Assembly (NCBI GenBank): GCA_900074745.1
Contig: LT598465.1
Location: 248,001 to 312,000 of the forward strand
Reading direction: 5' to 3'
Length of the DNA: 64,000 nucleotides
Source: Lachancea mirantina
Taxonomy: Eukaryota; Ascomycota; Saccharomycetes; Saccharomycetales; Saccharomycetaceae
Positions 59,460 through 64,000 of this stretch are shown piece by piece. A program made the position numbers and the translations under genes. Position 1 is the first letter of the stretch. Every line of letters starts with the position of its first letter. The notes under the pieces are model-generated. The model did not search any database, was not told the origin of the DNA, and saw nothing but the letters and a program-made list of their open reading frames with translations.

Positions 59460-62400
59460 TTAAAGCACCAATTTGAAAGTCGCAATCTCGAAGGGTCTCA
59501 ATCTGATAGGGATTGAGGTACCAGTATCAGTGGTTTGTGCTTCAAAAACGTCTTCGATAACTTTGGTCTCCAAGTTGTCGATTTTGAAAGCCCTTTTGAT
59601 TGGTAGTTTTACGTCAAGGGTTCCGTGAGCCTCACCACCAAGTGACTCGTAAAGACGTACCACAATGGTGGTTTCTTTCTTGGTATCCAGTGCATACTCC
59701 GATTCCAAACTTTTGTCGTCTTCACCACGCTTCAAATTCGCCAAAATCAAATTCTCGTCACCACCCAAGCTTATGATTTCATCAAATTTAGCGGCTAAAT
59801 CTTTTGGAATTCCGTATTTGAAACTGTAGTTGAATGCCAGAGCCTTCTGCACGGTCTTGGATGACAAAGAACCACGATGAGGGTATATGGCATACTTTAT
59901 CTCGTGGGTACCCATATCTGCGTGAGCATCGGGAGCCTTCGGAGAGCGCAGAAGCGAAAGACGCATTAGATTCCCGTGAGTAGCAAATCCGTATTTGGAT
60001 TTGTTGATAATCGAGACACCTTTCGAATACTCAGAATAATCTGCAAACTTGTGGTGACAAACTTCGAACTTGGCCACGTCCCACGAAGTGTTGTAATGAG
60101 TGGGTCTCTTTGTCACACCGTACTGAGTCTCGTAGCTTGCAAAATCATTCCGGACATTAACAGGAAACTCCACTTTCAAGAACTTGTTTCTGAGATTCCA
60201 GTTTTCCACAACAGTTTTGATCTCAATTCCGGAATATTCTTTCGTTCCTTTGGAAGTCGAAGCCAACGATATTTCCGTTGTCACCTGGCAATCTTCAGAA
60301 ATTTCAAAAATCGCTCTGACCGTGCTTAAGTCGTCAGAATTGTTGACAACTTCTAAACTTTTCAATTTTGTGAGATACTCATATTGATTTACCGAATACA
60401 ACTCTGTGTCCCACGCCTGCCAGCCAAGAGGCTTGTCATCAAACAAGACAAATTGGTTGGCCCCAAGCTTATTTCTTCCATTTTTGAGGTCCAAAAAGTC
60501 AATTTTCCCTTCGATATCCGTAATTTTCGTGATGACACCGCTTTCCTTATTGATCGAGACTTCAAGCTTATTGTTGGACAGCACGAAAACGTCTTTTGTG
60601 TCGATGACCTTTGACAAGTATGGCTTCTCAGAGGAAACCTCATCGATCGCAATGGGAAGAGACAAACAACCGATCTGAGCTTTTTCTTCCTTACTTTGTT
60701 GCTCCAAAACCTCAAGCGCTTTTTGAATGAGCTTTTCCGTCTTCTCAACAGCTTCGCGAAGCATAGGACGTGCCTCATATTTGTAAACAATCTCAATGCA
60801 GGATCCGGGAAGCACGTCATGAAACTGACATAGCAAGACATCTTCCCAAATCTTGTTAATATCGTTTGCAGGATAAGTATAATCATCTGGATATAAAATC
60901 GAAGTCTTAGTTGCGATCCATTCCAAATCATGTAATTTAATTTCTGAAAGTCTCATAAGTCTCTTGACCTCTGCTTGAGTAGTATAAGTACCACGATGAA
61001 ACTCAAAGTAAAGCTCTCCTACCCAAGTGGCAAGATCTTCTCCATCATTTGTGTTTTGCAAGATATCGTTGTAAAATTCGTCAATTGTGGTTCCAACTTG
61101 AAGTTTAGGAACAACATTACCGTTCCGGTTACTCATAGACCTTATACGTCTCATTTTCTCCAACATTTCAGCAGTGGGCCCGCCACCGCCATCGCCAATC
61201 CCGTAGAGCATCAAACCAGATTTATATTTCTCGAGGTTCTTGTTTTGTCTTGCCGACCTCAACACATCACCAAAATGCGAGCTTGCCGTGTAAGTATTGC
61301 CAGGTGGCATGTGCGTCAAAAGCTGGGATCCGTCGATCCCTGACCAATTAAAAGTCGTGTGTGGGAAGTCATTGATGTTGTTCCAAGATAGTTTTTGAGT
61401 CAAAAATTTAGTGATCCCCGAGATTTGAGCAATTTGTGGGATTTGAGACGAGTAACCAAAGGTGTCCGGTAGCCAGAAGATGTCGGATTTAGCTCCAAAG
61501 TATTTCAGGAAAAACCGCTGCCCGTAGAAAAACTGTCTGCAAAGAGACTCCCCAGATGGGATATTGGTATCGTTCTCAACCCACGAACCGCCAACGGGGA
61601 AAAATTGCGACTGCTGTATTTTAGGCAGAAGCACCTTGTCGAAAAACTCGGGATGTTCCTTCAGTAGCCATTTGAATTGCTGCGCCTGCGAGGCTACAAA
61701 TTGGTATTCGGGATATTGATCCATCAAAGTGGTTTGTGAGGTCCAAGAACGAATAACTTTACGCTTCGTCTCCGCAAAGGGCCAAAGCCATGCCGTATCA
61801 ATGTGGCAATTGCCGACAGCAAACACATTTGTCGCCACGGCTTTGTCTCCCTCTTGGTAAACGCCAGGGGTATCGAGATTCTTGTCGAAAAACTCCTGTT
61901 TGGCAAGCTTGCGACAGCGCTCGACGCTGGTCACGTCTTCGGGGTCAAACGCGTCCATAATCAAGTTACAGATCTCGCGAGCCTTGTGCTTCTGCCAGGT
62001 GTCACCCGGTAACTCGCGCGCCGCATCGGACATCATCCAGAAGTCCACATGAAGCGCTCTGGCCTCCCAATTGGGGCGCACTAGGTCTGCTTTCCGCAGA
62101 TGGAAAAACCGGTTGTTGTCTGGTGGGTTGATTGTAGAACCGGCACCACACCCGAACATACCGTTGTTGCCACACTCGATCAGAAAATGGAAGTGCTTTT
62201 GCCCAACGGGCAACATGTACTGGGTTCGCTCACCGCCGCCGGAAAACGACGTTTTCGAAATTAGGGTCTCGGGATCGATCACAATGCCCTCATTTTCGCA
62301 GTCAAATTCAAAAACTAGCTGGTCTCCAGACTCAACCCATTCGTCTGGCACTCGCAGTGTCACTTTGAACCACGTAGTCGACCAACTGGGCCCAAACGGC

Positions 62401-62708
62401 TGGCCCATGTAGGCGTCCCGAAACAGCAACTCGCCTCGCGAGTCACTTTCTACGATGCTCTTCCAGCTCGGTCTCTTGTCCGGTGATACTGGCGACGAAC
62501 CTTTCTCGAACGTCACCTGGTACCATTGCATCTTGACATGCTCATTGTCGAGCGAGATTCTGTCCTTATCGTAAAATTTGGGCAAATTCAAGTCTCTGTA
62601 TTCACCCCCATCGTCGATAAACTGCCTAATTCTACCCTCATAGATGCCTGGAACGGGCTTGAACTTCGGGTCCGCCGTGATATTCGAGTACACCATTTCC
62701 CACAGCAC
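59460..62708 (-). CDS. AMS1: Vacuolar alpha-mannosidase Ams1
   Basis: The 1082-residue product is within one residue of S. cerevisiae Ams1 (1083). It is a GH38 enzyme: GNCHIDTAWLWPFAETKRK near residue 300 carries the zinc-binding His and Asp, IFWLPDTFGYSSQIPQ near 405-420 carries the nucleophile Asp, and VLLCQFHDVLPGSC has a third metal-contact His. Ams1 trims alpha-linked mannose from free oligosaccharides and reaches the vacuole by the Cvt route as cargo of Atg19/Atg34, so it lacks a signal peptide, as here. ATG 62708 is used; the next ATG (62696) would lose four residues and cannot be ruled out. Second in a row of minus-strand genes after CDC43. Confidence 0.96.
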   Translation of the reverse strand: MLWEMVYSNITADPKFKPVPGIYEGRIRQFIDDGGEYRDLNLPKFYDKDRISLDNEHVKMQWYQVTFEKGSSPVSPDKRPSWKSIVESDSRGELLFRDAYMGQPFGPSWSTTWFKVTLRVPDEWVESGDQLVFEFDCENEGIVIDPETLISKTSFSGGGERTQYMLPVGQKHFHFLIECGNNGMFGCGAGSTINPPDNNRFFHLRKADLVRPNWEARALHVDFWMMSDAARELPGDTWQKHKAREICNLIMDAFDPEDVTSVERCRKLAKQEFFDKNLDTPGVYQEGDKAVATNVFAVGNCHIDTAWLWPFAETKRKVIRSWTSQTTLMDQYPEYQFVASQAQQFKWLLKEHPEFFDKVLLPKIQQSQFFPVGGSWVENDTNIPSGESLCRQFFYGQRFFLKYFGAKSDIFWLPDTFGYSSQIPQIAQISGITKFLTQKLSWNNINDFPHTTFNWSGIDGSQLLTHMPPGNTYTASSHFGDVLRSARQNKNLEKYKSGLMLYGIGDGGGGPTAEMLEKMRRIRSMSNRNGNVVPKLQVGTTIDEFYNDILQNTNDGEDLATWVGELYFEFHRGTYTTQAEVKRLMRLSEIKLHDLEWIATKTSILYPDDYTYPANDINKIWEDVLLCQFHDVLPGSCIEIVYKYEARPMLREAVEKTEKLIQKALEVLEQQSKEEKAQIGCLSLPIAIDEVSSEKPYLSKVIDTKDVFVLSNNKLEVSINKESGVITKITDIEGKIDFLDLKNGRNKLGANQFVLFDDKPLGWQAWDTELYSVNQYEYLTKLKSLEVVNNSDDLSTVRAIFEISEDCQVTTEISLASTSKGTKEYSGIEIKTVVENWNLRNKFLKVEFPVNVRNDFASYETQYGVTKRPTHYNTSWDVAKFEVCHHKFADYSEYSKGVSIINKSKYGFATHGNLMRLSLLRSPKAPDAHADMGTHEIKYAIYPHRGSLSSKTVQKALAFNYSFKYGIPKDLAAKFDEIISLGGDENLILANLKRGEDDKSLESEYALDTKKETTIVVRLYESLGGEAHGTLDVKLPIKRAFKIDNLETKVIEDVFEAQTTDTGTSIPIRLRPFEIATFKLVL

Positions 62709-62721
62709 TATTCGCTACCGT

Positions 62722-62920
62722 GGTACCGCGGTACCGTATTTATACAACAATTGAAACACGCACTTCCAGTACAGAAGTGTTTGATATAGTTGTTGTTGTT
62801 TCCCAACTTCCAATGTCTGTCGCCTTCTCTTCCCCGCCCCTTTATATACCGACACATTCGGGGCTGGCGTTCGGGGTAACCGCCTTGGCCGAGCGAAGCA
62901 AGGGATGCCACAAAACCCCT
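62722..62920 (-). promoter_or_regulatory. AMS1 promoter: palindrome, TATA box, two STREs
   Basis: Just before the AMS1 ATG is the perfect palindrome GGTACCGCGGTACC (62722-62735), with CCGCGG at its centre. TATATAAA (minus strand, about 62841-62848) is a likely TATA box. AGGGG stress elements on the minus strand overlap CCCCT at about 62837-62841 and 62916-62920. Msn2/4-type control fits a vacuolar hydrolase induced on starvation. The remaining 62921-63229 holds the PBI2 3' flank with nothing else seen. Confidence 0.5.
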
Positions 62921-63229
62921 AATTTCTTGAGAACGGAGATCATATTTAACGGATATCAAACCACGTTCAAAGCGATATAAAGGCTCGTTACAGACGAATA
63001 CCCAATTGGAACTCAAAGCGTGAATAGTGACTACAATTTGTTTCCTTCGCTTGATACGGGTATCAAGTTGAGGACATTTGAAAGACTTTGAATAACTGGA
63101 GGCTTTGAATGACTGTAAGGCTTAGATGAAACATGCTCGATGTTCGAACTGGTCCTTTCGTAATTAGAATGCCTACATATAGTACTGGTGTTTATTGGAG
63201 CTCGTAGGAACGATCTTTATACCCAGGGT

Positions 63230-63463
63230 CTATTTCTTGATAGAGACCTCTTTGTCTTCTTCGACGTTGGCAATGGCGTCAGAGTGCTTAGACTTTAGAC
63301 TCTCAATACTGAGAGTTTCCGGTAGTTTTGCAGTGAAACCTTTGATCAATGAAAACTCGTGAGTGATTTCACCCCCAAGGCCCGAGATGGATTTTTTGAT
63401 GGCTTCGGCATCGACCTCAGGGACGTGATCTTTGAGAGTGATGATAAACGATTTCGAGGACAT
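63230..63463 (-). CDS. PBI2: Proteinase B inhibitor 2 (I9 family)
   Basis: The 77-residue product compares with 75 in S. cerevisiae Pbi2. The I9 propeptide-like fold is seen in SKSFIITLKDHVPEVDAEAIKKSI, GGEITHEFSLIKGFTAKLPE and the C-terminal IANVEEDKEVSIKK, whose tail inserts in the protease active site. It inhibits the vacuolar serine protease Prb1 from the cytosol and, with thioredoxin, forms the LMA1 factor that aids vacuole fusion. In S. cerevisiae PBI2 is on another chromosome (YNL015W), so the conserved block ends between AMS1 and here or was broken in the S. cerevisiae line. Confidence 0.95.
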   Translation of the reverse strand: MSSKSFIITLKDHVPEVDAEAIKKSISGLGGEITHEFSLIKGFTAKLPETLSIESLKSKHSDAIANVEEDKEVSIKK

Positions 63464-63852
63464 ATGTAAGTGTGACGGGATATGACAGGTAGGTCTGTGC
63501 GAGATGTGGTTTGTATAAGTTCCCGTTTTGGCTTCCTTATATAGAGTCTGATCTACAGCATTGCGCCTGGCTCAAGGGGTCGGGGGTTAAGAGTTGCAAC
63601 CCGTCCGTATGAGGTAAGATGCATCGAAGCGACCAAGCTGCGAGGTTGATATGAGCAACGGGACAACGGCCACACACTATGGATAGAAGCGTGAGCGCGC
63701 AGCGTGTGCGTCGTCTACAAGACGAATAGTATTGAACGGGAGAAATAAGCTAGTTTTGTTCTGGTAGTTTTTGAGTTGGCAGAGTTTTCAGATTTGAGAA
63801 GGCAAGGCATCGCACCATGCAAATTGCATTTTGTAGAATAGAAATCTTGAAG
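63464..63852 (-). promoter_or_regulatory. PBI2 promoter with TATA box and STRE
   Basis: TATATAAG on the minus strand (63537-63544 region) is a TATA box about 75 bases before the PBI2 ATG. AAGGGG at 63574-63579 is a stress-response element. A small palindrome ATGCAAATTGCAT lies at about 63819-63831. No other gene is seen in the interval. Confidence 0.5.
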
Positions 63853-64000
63853 TCAGAAAGGTTTCGGGTGAATGCCTTTGTAGCCAATGCCGGTGGGAGC
63901 TAATAAGGCTTGGAGCCTCTCACTGAAAATACGTGAGGTTTCGAGAGCTCTGTCACTAATCTTGCTCCAATTTCTAATAAAGTTCTTGATAGTGAAATGT
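63853..64000 (-). CDS. C-terminal 48 residues of an unrecognised protein (5' part outside window)
   Basis: A minus-strand frame is open from the right edge to a TGA at 63855-63853. The residues are protein-like (FIRNWSKISDRALETSRIF; LAPTGIGYKGIHPKPF) with a helix followed by a Pro/Gly-rich end, and the other frames are closed, so this is probably the 3' end of a real gene in the same direction as PBI2. I do not recognise the family. Confidence 0.5.
   Translation of the reverse strand, partial: HFTIKNFIRNWSKISDRALETSRIFSERLQALLAPTGIGYKGIHPKPF

Noticed and set aside
1-64000. CRISPR array, rRNA or plasmid-type origin
   Set aside because: No spaced identical repeats, rRNA sequence or replication-gene context is present; this is a eukaryotic chromosome.

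Overview
The window is nuclear DNA of a budding yeast of the family Saccharomycetaceae. Genes are dense, alternate between strands and are mostly intron-free. The two spliced genes, KIN28 and IWR1, have short introns with a CTAAC branch site close to the 3' splice site. Gene order points to a lineage that did not undergo the whole-genome duplication: orthologues of S. cerevisiae chromosome IV genes (KIN28, ROG1/YDL109C, TMA17, RRP42, TRM3, ATG20, IWR1, NUP84, CYK3, HEM25) interleave with orthologues of chromosome VII genes (MRF1, ROG1, TIP20, RRT6, RPL9, ARO2, INO80, NUT1, PEX14, LYS5, CDC43, AMS1). Moderate GC and short introns make Lachancea the best guess, but the genus is an inference.

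Region 1 (1-26 kb) is a conserved housekeeping block. It holds the 3' end of an L-2-hydroxyglutarate dehydrogenase gene, then KIN28 (TFIIH kinase), MRF1 (mitochondrial release factor), ROG1 (lipase), TIP20 (ER tether), TMA17 (proteasome assembly), RRT6 (p24-like), RRP42 (exosome), TRM3 (tRNA methylase), ATG20 (sorting nexin), IWR1 (Pol II import), RPL9, NUP84, CYK3 (cytokinesis) and ARO2 (chorismate synthase).

Region 2 (26-33 kb) breaks the ancestral ARO2-INO80 adjacency. It has a very GC-rich promoter island, a sugar-porter-family transporter gene and a gene-poor tract with a badly decayed Ty1/copia pol fossil whose reverse-transcriptase segment occurs in three degenerate tandem copies. A perfect hairpin and a short tandem repeat precede INO80.

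Region 3 (33-42.6 kb) returns to the conserved order: INO80, NUT1/MED5, PEX14, LYS5.

Region 4 (42.6-57.3 kb) is a second lineage-specific insertion, between LYS5 and HEM25/CDC43. It carries a YOR1-type ABC drug pump, an AQR1/QDR1-type MFS drug antiporter broken by one frameshift, weak hypothetical ORFs and a tandem pair of AIM2-like dienelactone hydrolase genes. Both pump promoters carry clusters of CGGCCG sites (four and three copies, sharing the 11-mer CGGCCGTAAGC), which suggests one shared zinc-cluster regulator. I regard this as the most interesting signal in the window.

Region 5 (57.3-64 kb) holds HEM25, CDC43, AMS1, PBI2 and the C-terminus of an unrecognised gene that runs off the right edge. 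I saw no tRNA, rRNA, centromere or CRISPR array. All functional calls come from reading the translations and remembered family sequences; no search was run.
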